This document shows, piece by piece, positions 25,864-33,952 of a stretch of 64,000 nucleotides of DNA; position 1 is the stretch's first letter, and each line of letters opens with the position of its first letter. Made by a program: the position numbers and the translations under genes. Origin of the DNA: CAYFPX01 sp964519895 (GTDB lineage: Bacteria > Myxococcota_A > UBA796 > CAJQPC01). The notes under the pieces are model-generated. The model worked only from the letters and a program-made list of their open reading frames with translations. It did not search any database and was not told where the DNA came from. Location: contig CAZFLE010000001.1 in the NCBI GenBank assembly GCA_964519895.1, positions 1 through 64,000 on the forward strand. The letters are read 5' to 3'.

Positions 25864-28413
25864 TCACTCGCCCCAGAAGAGCCAGTCGTCGGGGGAGGCC
25901 TGGGCTTGCTTGCGCTTCTTGTAGGCGAGCATGTCGGGGAGTTGTCCAGGCGGATTCTTTTTTTTCTCTTCGATGATGCACCCAGACAGCTGGGCGTCCT
26001 TGAGTTCGCAGTGGTACCAGTCATGGGAGATCGCTTGCAGCTGGCTCGTCTCGTCCCGTTCGCTGCCGCCCGTCCACTCAAAGGAGGCACTCCCCCAGCC
26101 CAGCATGCTCGGCAGACCGAGATCGAGCAGGAAGCGGCCGAACTCTCTGATGGGCACATCGATGAGGGGAGAACGGAGCCAGGCCAGCTCGGGCACCGGG
26201 CTGAGTCGGTTTTTCCTGCTCGAGGGCAAGAGGGTGGCCACCGGTTCGTGGCCATGTCGGAACACCTTGGGCCCGACTCGGAGCGACGCTGCGCCGGGAT
26301 TGATCCAGATGAGGACAGAGAGGCGACCAGACTGGCGGCCGTTGCGAGACCCCTCCGCGCGCTCGAAGCGGACAGCGCACTCGGACCCATCAAAGGACTC
26401 CCTCCGCTGCGTCAAGATGATCTTGAGCAGCTCGCGGGCCCACATCTGGAAGAGCGTCCAGCGGGCCGCGTAGGGCGCCAGAGTGTTGTGCACCATGTCG
26501 CTGTCCGCCGCGTCCTTGTAGAGCGTCTCCCCCAGGTCGGAGCTGCGAACCGAACAGGTGCCGGAGCTCTGCAGCTTGGCGATTGCCGACGTCCAGTCCG
26601 CCCGGTTGGAGTTCGCCCCAAGGGCCTCCAGCATTGGCATCACGGCGTCGACCAGCTGCTTCCTCACGTCGTGGCCATCTCGGCTCAGGGTCTTGGTGAG
26701 GCGCACCTGGCCCCGGAAGTCCTGCGGCTCCCGGAATTGCCAGAGCGCCGCGCAGACGCCGACGGGCGACAGGCCGAGCGGGCTCCCCTGCACCGGCGCG
26801 TCGTCGAAGTGGTGGCAGAGGGCCATGGACAGTGCGGCCCGCTCTCTGACCTCCACGAAGTCCGTCTCTTCCGTGCGGCCCCCCCCTCCCAGCTGCAGCT
26901 TGAGGGCAACCGAGCCGAACCCGGCCCCGATGACGACGTTCGCGACCCGCCAGTGGTCGGAGTTCCCGCGGGAGTGGCCCTTTTCGTCCTGTTGGAACAG
27001 CCGGGTCCTGAGCGCTGGTGGCGCATCAGACTTGGGGTCGCGCAACAGGCCAAAGCGAATCAGGGACCGCAGCTCGGGTGCGTAGGCCTCTTCGTCGATC
27101 TGGTACCCCTGCTCCACGTCCTCCACGAGCTTTGCGTACTCGCGCCGGACGCTGGCCAGGTCCTTGATGTCCGGCGTGTGGGCGAGGCGTTTGAGCTGGC
27201 GAACCAGGTGCCCGTCCAGTCCTGACTGGCGCACCCAGGCGGACCCTGACAGGTCGAAGGAGTCGACGCGGGTCTGGTCCCAGTCCGGGCCCCGCCCTTC
27301 GGCGAGCAGGGTGATGAGGCGAACCGTCAGGTCGGTGTGACCGCCCGTCATGTCCCACAGCGTCCCGGTCCAGTCTTGGTCCAGAGCCAGCTGGTGGACG
27401 TACTCGCCATACGCGGCCTGGTCCAGCGGAAGCATGATCAGCTGCTGTTTCTGGGCATAGAAGGTGTCACTTCCCCCCAGGGCCTCGGACTCGACCGCGA
27501 GGATTCGCTCGTGGGCCCTGAAGTGACCGACCATGGCGACGGAGACCCAGGGATCTGCGCAGGCTCGGGTCAAGGCACTCATGAGCCGCTTGATGGCCTG
27601 CCACCTGTTCGGCTTGTGTTCCCGTTGCTCCAGTCCGGTGACCAGGCCGTTTGCCTCGTCGATGAGGACCAGGCGGGGCGTGTCTCCCCCTTGACCGAGC
27701 AAGTCGATTGCTCGCTGCAGGTCTGGGGATGGCTCGCCCTGTGTGACCTCGATCCGGGGGTCGACATAGGCGATGGCGGCCCGGTCTCCGTGCAGGCGTC
27801 GGAACGCGCTGGCCATGAACCCCAGCAGGGTGGTCTTGCCCACCAGACGCCGGCCCACGATGAACAGCGGAGGGGCACCAAACCGAAGTGCCTTGAGCGC
27901 CGCGTCCTCGGCCTGGGGCCAGTATTGGCGCTGTGCGTCCAGCTGGGCGGCCGGGTTCTCCCCACGTGGGTCGATGAGTTCTCCCCCTCTCCGGAGCTCG
28001 GTCCCCGCCCCGTCGCCCCGGTAGGGCACAGGGCTCCCCATGCAGTCCAGGATGTAGGGAGGCGCCGGGGGAAGGCACGCGCGAGGCTGGTGGGCCGGGA
28101 GCGGGCGGACCTGAATCGCCAGACACGGGCCCCCGTTGGACTCGGTCAGTCCCTCGAGCTCCTGGGTGACCACGCTGATCGCCGGGGTGATGCGTGCGGC
28201 TGCGGCGTCGACATCGTCCTTGGAGACTGTGGTACCGCAGGTGCGCCACCCGTCCCGCATGTCCACCCCCAGGAAGACCCAGCCCCCGGCCGGTTCGTTG
28301 GCCAAGGCGATCAACCAGCGCTCCAGCGCCTGGGCATCGGGTAGGCCCGCCACGGGCCTCGCCACAGGTCGCCGGGCACGGAGCTTCGCGAGGAGTGATC
28401 GGGCGGTGGTCAT
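25864..28413 (-). CDS. cytoplasmic AlbA_2-like/P-loop NTPase protein, 849 aa
   Basis: ATG 28413 directly abuts the stop of the upstream gene. Residues ~28-140 resemble the Schlafen AlbA_2 fold (LERWLIALANEPAGGWVFLG ... GTEL), a putative nucleic-acid-binding module. A STAND/AAA-like NTPase follows: Walker A GRRLVGKT (about 187-194), Walker B LVLIDEAN (about 248-255). The C-terminal ~450 residues have no recognised domain and end in a basic patch (EEKKKNPPGQL, YKKRKQAQASPDDW). Such modules often act as threat-sensing signal transducers; whether this one does is unknown. It is the last gene of a five-gene coupled operon beginning at 36402. Confidence 0.65.
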   Translation of the reverse strand: MTTARSLLAKLRARRPVARPVAGLPDAQALERWLIALANEPAGGWVFLGVDMRDGWRTCGTTVSKDDVDAAAARITPAISVVTQELEGLTESNGGPCLAIQVRPLPAHQPRACLPPAPPYILDCMGSPVPYRGDGAGTELRRGGELIDPRGENPAAQLDAQRQYWPQAEDAALKALRFGAPPLFIVGRRLVGKTTLLGFMASAFRRLHGDRAAIAYVDPRIEVTQGEPSPDLQRAIDLLGQGGDTPRLVLIDEANGLVTGLEQREHKPNRWQAIKRLMSALTRACADPWVSVAMVGHFRAHERILAVESEALGGSDTFYAQKQQLIMLPLDQAAYGEYVHQLALDQDWTGTLWDMTGGHTDLTVRLITLLAEGRGPDWDQTRVDSFDLSGSAWVRQSGLDGHLVRQLKRLAHTPDIKDLASVRREYAKLVEDVEQGYQIDEEAYAPELRSLIRFGLLRDPKSDAPPALRTRLFQQDEKGHSRGNSDHWRVANVVIGAGFGSVALKLQLGGGGRTEETDFVEVRERAALSMALCHHFDDAPVQGSPLGLSPVGVCAALWQFREPQDFRGQVRLTKTLSRDGHDVRKQLVDAVMPMLEALGANSNRADWTSAIAKLQSSGTCSVRSSDLGETLYKDAADSDMVHNTLAPYAARWTLFQMWARELLKIILTQRRESFDGSECAVRFERAEGSRNGRQSGRLSVLIWINPGAASLRVGPKVFRHGHEPVATLLPSSRKNRLSPVPELAWLRSPLIDVPIREFGRFLLDLGLPSMLGWGSASFEWTGGSERDETSQLQAISHDWYHCELKDAQLSGCIIEEKKKNPPGQLPDMLAYKKRKQAQASPDDWLFWGE

Positions 28414-31400
28414 TCAGTCACCTGCTTCGGTCCCTTCCCTACCACAGCCTGTGATCGGGCAGAGCGTCTGTTCGCTGAGGTAGTCGGTCAAGGGCACGTC
28501 CCAGCTGTGACCGTCCAGGCAGCTCAAAGTGACGGTCTGACCGGCCTCTTCCAGGAGGTGTTGCCACTCGGCCTCGATCTCGGTCAGGCGATCGCGCCCG
28601 GCGTCGAGGTGTGCTGGCCGAACCCGGGTGATTCCGCTGAGGAAGCGTTGGACCCCATAGGACCTGTCGGCCGCCAGCTCGGCGAGGTCTCCACAGGCAT
28701 TCTGGAGCACAGCGGTCACCTCGAAGCGTTCTGCGAGGTGCCTGGCGACCTGCTCCTCGAAGACGTAGTACTCGTCGGTCTGCCGAATCAGCGCCAGTCT
28801 GTCGGAGAGGGCCAGTGGTGTGAGCGTCAAGATCGCTGCTGTGTTGGCCGCGTTGCTGCCCTCTGAGCTGGCGCTGACGAGCGGGTTGCGGTGACTGACG
28901 GAGATGCACTTGAGGCGACCATCGGCCATGTCCACCAGGTTCCGGAGCTTGTAGGTCATGCCCCGCCACCGCTCGTCGTTCCAGAAGAGCGTGGCTTCGT
29001 CGAGCATCAGGACCACCCCCACCTTGCCCTCGGCACGCTTGAGCCACGCCATCAGGCCGTCGTCCCCGGTCACCCGCGTCCAGGCCTGCTGCGGCAGCGG
29101 TTGACCCTCCAGGAGTGACCGGACCCTCTGGACACCATTGACGCTCCCGAGGAGCTGGAGCTGTTCGAAGGCCCGCCGGCAGGTGAGGGCCTCCAGGTCG
29201 TTCCACGTCCAGTCCCGGGGCATCCCCCCGGCTGAGAGCAGGTTCACCAGGACCGGAACGTGCACCCGGGTCGACTGCTGAAAGGTCACACCGGGCCGAT
29301 CGTCGTGGGGCTCCTCGCGTCCCAGCATCGCTTCCTGGAGGACCGCCAAGACGCTGCTCTTTCCCGTCCTGGGCGGCCCTACAAGCATCACCATCGAGAC
29401 TCTCTCGGTGCTGATCTGGTTCTCCAGACGGGTGCAGAGCTCTCGTACGCCGCCGAAGAGTCGGGCGCGCCCGGCGATCGGCTTGTGGTGCTGGAAGCGC
29501 GGCTGTGGCGCGGCCAGGTATGCCCGGAAGCGCTCCTGCCAGAAGCTGCGGGTGCCGTAGAGCACGAACGCCAACACGCCCAGCAGGGCGGCCAGGATCA
29601 GGTAGACCCCGCTGGCGAGGAAGGGTGGCGGACCGGTCACGCCGACGCGCGCCACACCGCCGCTGGGGTGGTAGATGCTGAGCTTGCCCGACGTCACCAG
29701 ACGCCCGAGGATGCCTGCCCAGAGGCCCTCCTCCAGAGGACCGGCCCCAGGCAGCAGCTGGGTGCTCTGCAGCATGTCGCCGACCTGGGTGGAGTTGTTC
29801 TGCCAGGCGACCATGAAGCTGGAGGCTCTGCGGTGGGGCGTGTCCCCGGGGGCGCGGGTCGGCACGATCGTCATCGTGGCCAGCAGGTCTCGGCTGAGCT
29901 CGGGGAGTCCGGGTGCGGGCAGGCCCATGTGGACTTCGGACGCGCACTGCTGGCCAGAGACGCCCCGGACCTGGCCGCGGCCCACCTCCCACCACGGCAC
30001 GCCCCAGCGATCGAAGCGGACCACCACGGCGCCGTCGGTGGAGAGCTGGTTCGGCAGGCAGTCCACGTCGGGGTCGAGCCGACGGGTGTCCAGCACCCGC
30101 TGTCCCCCCGAGGCTGTGCCGCCGATCCTCTGGTAGCGGTGTTGCCGGGCCACCATCTGGTTCTCGGTCGGCGAGAGCTGGACTCGGGTGAGGGTGGCGC
30201 TGTCGGCCTGGATGAACCTGGCCCACGCTGTGGGGTGGTCGCGGTCTTTCTTGCAGGGCCCGGCCGTGATCGTGTCCTCGCCCTGGAACAGCCTGGACAG
30301 CAAGCCCACGGGCACCACAGTCCTCAAGGCCGTCCCGTCGAGGGTGGCGACGGTCCAGCGGTGGTCGCTGAAGGATCTCTCCTGACAGGAGACCTGCACC
30401 ACCCCAGCGTCCGCCAGCTCAGGGGGGGCCGGCACCAGCTGGACGCCGGCGGGGAGCCGCGTCGTCGCTCCGAGCGGATGTCCGTTCGGGTCGATGAAGG
30501 TGTACTCCCAGGCTCCGGGCGCCTCGGCCGACCCGGTGAGTCTGCCGTAGATCACGAGACCCGGACCACCACCGGTCGCGGGGTCCTGGGCGACTTCCAG
30601 TCCGTTGTCGAACGACGCCCCCGGCCCAGGGCCCGACGAAGCGAAGTGAACGCGGGACCACCGCCCGATGGACGGCCGAAGGAGCCAGGTGACGCGGCCG
30701 CTCCCCAGCTCACAGGACGCCAGGCCCCTGTCTGCGAGCATCAGCACGCTGTCTCCGATGCGCCGCAGTCCCTCCAGGCGCAGGGTGCTGGCTTCGCCAG
30801 AGGCCATGTCGCACGCGGTGGTCTGCCAGTCCCCATCGACCACTCCCCCGGCCGCGAGCTGGGCCCCCTGAGCAGGCCCGCTGCGCAGGGCGAGCAACGG
30901 CTCGGCTTCGCCATCCATGCCGGCGGCGACCACCACGCTGTCCCTCGGGATCTCCACCGCTCGGGCTGCGGTTCGAAAGAGCCGGGGCGTGGCCTCCTCC
31001 GAGTCCGGTCCGCGACCACCTGTCGACAGGTCCACCACCGTGGCCAGGCCCGCGACGCCCTCGCCCCCCTGGATCGCCACGACAAAGACCCCCGAGCCGT
31101 CGAACCAGGCCTTGGGGTTGTTCTGTCTGTCGTCGTGCGCGCGGGGGACGGAGCCCTCCTGGACGTAGGAGACCGGGTGGGCTCCCCCAAGCTTCACCAA
31201 GGCGTTGACCGAGGCCCCGGCCGGTGCCAGGAACTGGAGCTTGGGGGGCCTGTACTCCATGAGGCCCGACGCCCGGCCAGAGCCCTCTCGCAGGCGGGTC
31301 GAAGACCCCGGATCCCGCCAGATCTGCCCGAACACGTCACGATGGGGACGCGAGGTCAAGACCGTGAGCCGGAGCGTGCTCGGGGTCACGGACAGGCCGT

Positions 31401-32178
31401 TGATGCGCACGGTCTCGAGCGGCGTCGCTGGTTCCGTGGGATCCCCACGGGCGAGGGCCTTCAACAGGTCCAGCTCTGAGGCGCTCCCCTCTTCTTCTGC
31501 GGACGCCAGCTCGCAGCCCTCGAGGCGGGCCTGGCCTGGCTCGGTCTCCACGACCGCGATCACCGGCACCCTTCGATCCTCGCCGCCCTCTCCCGAGACG
31601 ATCGCCTGACCGCAGTCCCCGTCGAGCTGAAGCTTCAGGTCCCGCACAGCCAGCTCCGGCACGATGAAGGCGGGCGTGGTGGGCCGCTGCAGCGGGCTGA
31701 CCCGCAGGCGGGCGCTTTCGGAACCGCGGTCGGCCGTGTCCTGGGCCGACAGGACGTCGCCCATGTAGAGCTCGTAGGGCTCGGGCCTCTTCCCCTGCTC
31801 CCCGGCCTGGCGCAGCAACACGACCGCAGAGCGCGACGACAGCTCGCTGTCCTCGGCGCCCAAGGCGTTGCGCTGGCCGGTGATGTCATAGAGTCCGAGA
31901 CGCGCAGTGCCCTCGAAGCAGGTCACGGGGATCGGCAGGCGGGGGTTCGCCGACTTGCCCTGGACTCCCTGCTCTGCGAGCCCCAGCCAGGCCTGGGCAC
32001 CGCCGCTGTCGACCACCAACTCCAGCAGGTACCAGACCGCCGACGGATCTCTCTCCAGCCCGTGGAAGCAACCGGCCCTTGGCGGTGCGAGCCCGATGTC
32101 CAATGGATCGGCGGGGGTGGCCCCGCTGGCCGGCTCTCCGAGCAGGAGCACCCACGTCACCCAGAGAGCCCCCGTCAT
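28414..32178 (-). CDS. large ectodomain-transmembrane-NTPase protein, 1254 aa
   Basis: ATG 32178 overlaps the stop of the upstream gene in TGATG. A signal peptide (MTGALWVTWVLLLGEPASG) is followed by ~830 extracytoplasmic residues, beta-rich and with scattered Cys (AGCFHG, VTCFEG, EGCELA), then one transmembrane helix at about 852-874 (GVYLILAALLGVLAFVLYG). The cytoplasmic ~380 residues hold a P-loop NTPase: Walker A GPPRTGKS (about 933), Walker B VVLMLDEA (about 1056). It ends with a CPITGC motif. The unusual combination of an outside sensor and inside NTPase suggests signalling across the membrane. No named family is recognised. Confidence 0.7.
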   Translation of the reverse strand: MTGALWVTWVLLLGEPASGATPADPLDIGLAPPRAGCFHGLERDPSAVWYLLELVVDSGGAQAWLGLAEQGVQGKSANPRLPIPVTCFEGTARLGLYDITGQRNALGAEDSELSSRSAVVLLRQAGEQGKRPEPYELYMGDVLSAQDTADRGSESARLRVSPLQRPTTPAFIVPELAVRDLKLQLDGDCGQAIVSGEGGEDRRVPVIAVVETEPGQARLEGCELASAEEEGSASELDLLKALARGDPTEPATPLETVRINGLSVTPSTLRLTVLTSRPHRDVFGQIWRDPGSSTRLREGSGRASGLMEYRPPKLQFLAPAGASVNALVKLGGAHPVSYVQEGSVPRAHDDRQNNPKAWFDGSGVFVVAIQGGEGVAGLATVVDLSTGGRGPDSEEATPRLFRTAARAVEIPRDSVVVAAGMDGEAEPLLALRSGPAQGAQLAAGGVVDGDWQTTACDMASGEASTLRLEGLRRIGDSVLMLADRGLASCELGSGRVTWLLRPSIGRWSRVHFASSGPGPGASFDNGLEVAQDPATGGGPGLVIYGRLTGSAEAPGAWEYTFIDPNGHPLGATTRLPAGVQLVPAPPELADAGVVQVSCQERSFSDHRWTVATLDGTALRTVVPVGLLSRLFQGEDTITAGPCKKDRDHPTAWARFIQADSATLTRVQLSPTENQMVARQHRYQRIGGTASGGQRVLDTRRLDPDVDCLPNQLSTDGAVVVRFDRWGVPWWEVGRGQVRGVSGQQCASEVHMGLPAPGLPELSRDLLATMTIVPTRAPGDTPHRRASSFMVAWQNNSTQVGDMLQSTQLLPGAGPLEEGLWAGILGRLVTSGKLSIYHPSGGVARVGVTGPPPFLASGVYLILAALLGVLAFVLYGTRSFWQERFRAYLAAPQPRFQHHKPIAGRARLFGGVRELCTRLENQISTERVSMVMLVGPPRTGKSSVLAVLQEAMLGREEPHDDRPGVTFQQSTRVHVPVLVNLLSAGGMPRDWTWNDLEALTCRRAFEQLQLLGSVNGVQRVRSLLEGQPLPQQAWTRVTGDDGLMAWLKRAEGKVGVVLMLDEATLFWNDERWRGMTYKLRNLVDMADGRLKCISVSHRNPLVSASSEGSNAANTAAILTLTPLALSDRLALIRQTDEYYVFEEQVARHLAERFEVTAVLQNACGDLAELAADRSYGVQRFLSGITRVRPAHLDAGRDRLTEIEAEWQHLLEEAGQTVTLSCLDGHSWDVPLTDYLSEQTLCPITGCGREGTEAGD

Positions 32179-33269
32179 CACGGCCAACAGCTCCCGGCGA
32201 AGTCTCGGTGGAGCGGATCGACGGTGATCTCGTACCCCCGCCGCAGGACCTGTCTCATGACCGAGCGCTGGGTGGTGCCCTCGACGCCTTCCGGGATGGC
32301 CGTGGCATCGAACAGGTAGACCATGTGGATGTGGAAGCCGGTGTTGTCGGTCGTGGCCGTCCACCAGCCATCCATCAGCGGCTGGGTCGGCCGATCGGCC
32401 AGGACGGCGCCGGTGACCCGCCTCCAGGCCCACACCCGCGTCTGTTCAGAGGGGCCCAGGATGCCGTCGCCGTTGTCGTCGAGGCGACCTCCTCGCATCG
32501 CCATCAGTCCCCAGTCGACCCGCCCGACACGCTCCAGGATGAGATCGTAGGCGTCGAACCAGACGACCTGGGCCGGGGCTGCTTCGGGCCAACCGGGTGC
32601 TGCGCCCAGGACGTCGTCGAAGGCATCGGTGGACAAGACGTCGTCCAGGATTCCGATGGCGTCCGGCGTGAGGGGAACCTCGGCGTCTTGCAGGGCGGGA
32701 AGCGAACTCTCCTGGCTCTGCTGGGCCCAGGTCGCCAGCGTGTCCTGCACGAAGGCTCCGACCGTGGCCGCCCGAGCTGCTGGGTCCGCTGGGATCGCCT
32801 GGTTCCACAGCCCCACGCTGCGGCGAATGCCAAAGGTGTACTGGCAGTAGTGCTCATAGGCCCGCACGGCCCCGTAGGGGAGCGGGTTCGTGGGCACGGG
32901 CCACCAGGGGGCCAGCGAGGTGGCCCCGGGATCGGCGGCGAACCACCCCACGTCTGGCTGGAGGGGCTCTCCTGGGGGCTCCTCGGGCAGGTCGGGATCG
33001 GGGTTGCCCAGGTCTGCGGCACCGTAGAGCGCGTCCTCCACAGACACATCCGCCACCGCCGCCGCGGCGACCAGAGCTTCGAAGCCGGGGTTGGCCTGCC
33101 CGTTGTCGTCGAGCACGCTCTCGCTGTTGGTCACGATCCGCGTGCCGTCTGCCAGGCGCACGGCAATGGCCTGTCCCGAGAGCCCGACCAGCGCTGCGGC
33201 CGAGGCCACGGCGACTCCCCAGCGCGCGCGCTGGGTGCGGCGGGTCGGCCGGTGGTTGGGCCGGCTCAT
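32178..33269 (-). CDS. exported protein of the NTPase operon, 363 aa
   Basis: ATG 33269 has GGAG about 8 nt upstream; it overlaps the upstream stop in ATGA. A twin-basic start (MSRPNHRPTRRTQRARWG) precedes a hydrophobic stretch (VAVASAAALVGLSGQAIA), a signal peptide or anchor. The rest is Trp/Pro-rich with a DDNGDGILGPSEQ loop (EF-hand-like, DxNxDG) near residue 290 and a GFHIHMVYLF segment. No enzyme motif is recognised. The tight overlaps place it in the same envelope complex as its neighbours. Confidence 0.6.
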   Translation of the reverse strand: MSRPNHRPTRRTQRARWGVAVASAAALVGLSGQAIAVRLADGTRIVTNSESVLDDNGQANPGFEALVAAAAVADVSVEDALYGAADLGNPDPDLPEEPPGEPLQPDVGWFAADPGATSLAPWWPVPTNPLPYGAVRAYEHYCQYTFGIRRSVGLWNQAIPADPAARAATVGAFVQDTLATWAQQSQESSLPALQDAEVPLTPDAIGILDDVLSTDAFDDVLGAAPGWPEAAPAQVVWFDAYDLILERVGRVDWGLMAMRGGRLDDNGDGILGPSEQTRVWAWRRVTGAVLADRPTQPLMDGWWTATTDNTGFHIHMVYLFDATAIPEGVEGTTQRSVMRQVLRRGYEITVDPLHRDFAGSCWP

Positions 33270-33952
33270 GGACCGCTCCCCAGCAGCTCGGCCAGCTCGG
33301 CCCCGGCTGTCGCCGAGACGCCGTCGGGCGCATAGCGCCATCGCAGCGTGCCGCGCTTGTCCGCCTGTGCATAGGCGACCACCTCGGGCAACACGAAGCC
33401 ACCGACTTCGACCCAGCTCTGGAATTCCACCTGGCGCCGCCGCCGGCCCCCATCGCAGTACCCGGCATAGGTCGGCCGCAGGTCCGCGCCCAGCCCGTAG
33501 AGGTTCCGACAGCCCAGGGCGTCCAGGGGCGAGAGCACCGTGCCCGGGTCGCTGCCCTCTGCCCAGCCCTGACCCCGCAGGGCTGGCGCTGCCAGCTCGA
33601 CAAGATCCGTCACGTGCAGCCCCAGCTCTTCGAAGCGCGAGAGCACCCAGTCTGGCGGCAGGTTCCGCACCTGCTCTCCCTTCCTCACCGCCCGCTTGGC
33701 CCCGACGGCGCCGTGGGCATCGAAGGCAAGGACCAGCTCCTCGCCGGCGTCGGGCCCCTGGAGCACGTGTACATAGACCTGGACCCCCTCGGGCACCACG
33801 CGCACGACCAGCTCACCGCTCATGTCCACGGCCGGCGCATCGGCCAGCTGCGACGTCAGCGTGAAGGTGGTGTGCATCCGCGCTGGGCGCGCATGAGCCA
33901 GGTACGGTCCGGGGTCGGCGAGGGCCGCGGCCCACAGGCAATAGATGAGCAT
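33266..33952 (-). CDS. exported protein of the NTPase operon, 228 aa
   Basis: ATG 33952 overlaps the upstream stop in TGATG. MLIYCLWAAALADPGPY is a short signal peptide. The mature protein is beta-rich (SGELVVRVVPEGVQVYVHVL) with two Cys (GCRNLYG, GYCDGG). The layout resembles an outer-membrane lipoprotein-sorting (LolA-like) or substrate-carrier protein associated with MMPL/RND transporters, and the neighbour upstream is such a transporter. That pairing (RND-like protein plus small periplasmic partner) supports a lipid-related transport role, but it is inference. Confidence 0.5.
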   Translation of the reverse strand: MLIYCLWAAALADPGPYLAHARPARMHTTFTLTSQLADAPAVDMSGELVVRVVPEGVQVYVHVLQGPDAGEELVLAFDAHGAVGAKRAVRKGEQVRNLPPDWVLSRFEELGLHVTDLVELAAPALRGQGWAEGSDPGTVLSPLDALGCRNLYGLGADLRPTYAGYCDGGRRRRQVEFQSWVEVGGFVLPEVVAYAQADKRGTLRWRYAPDGVSATAGAELAELLGSGP

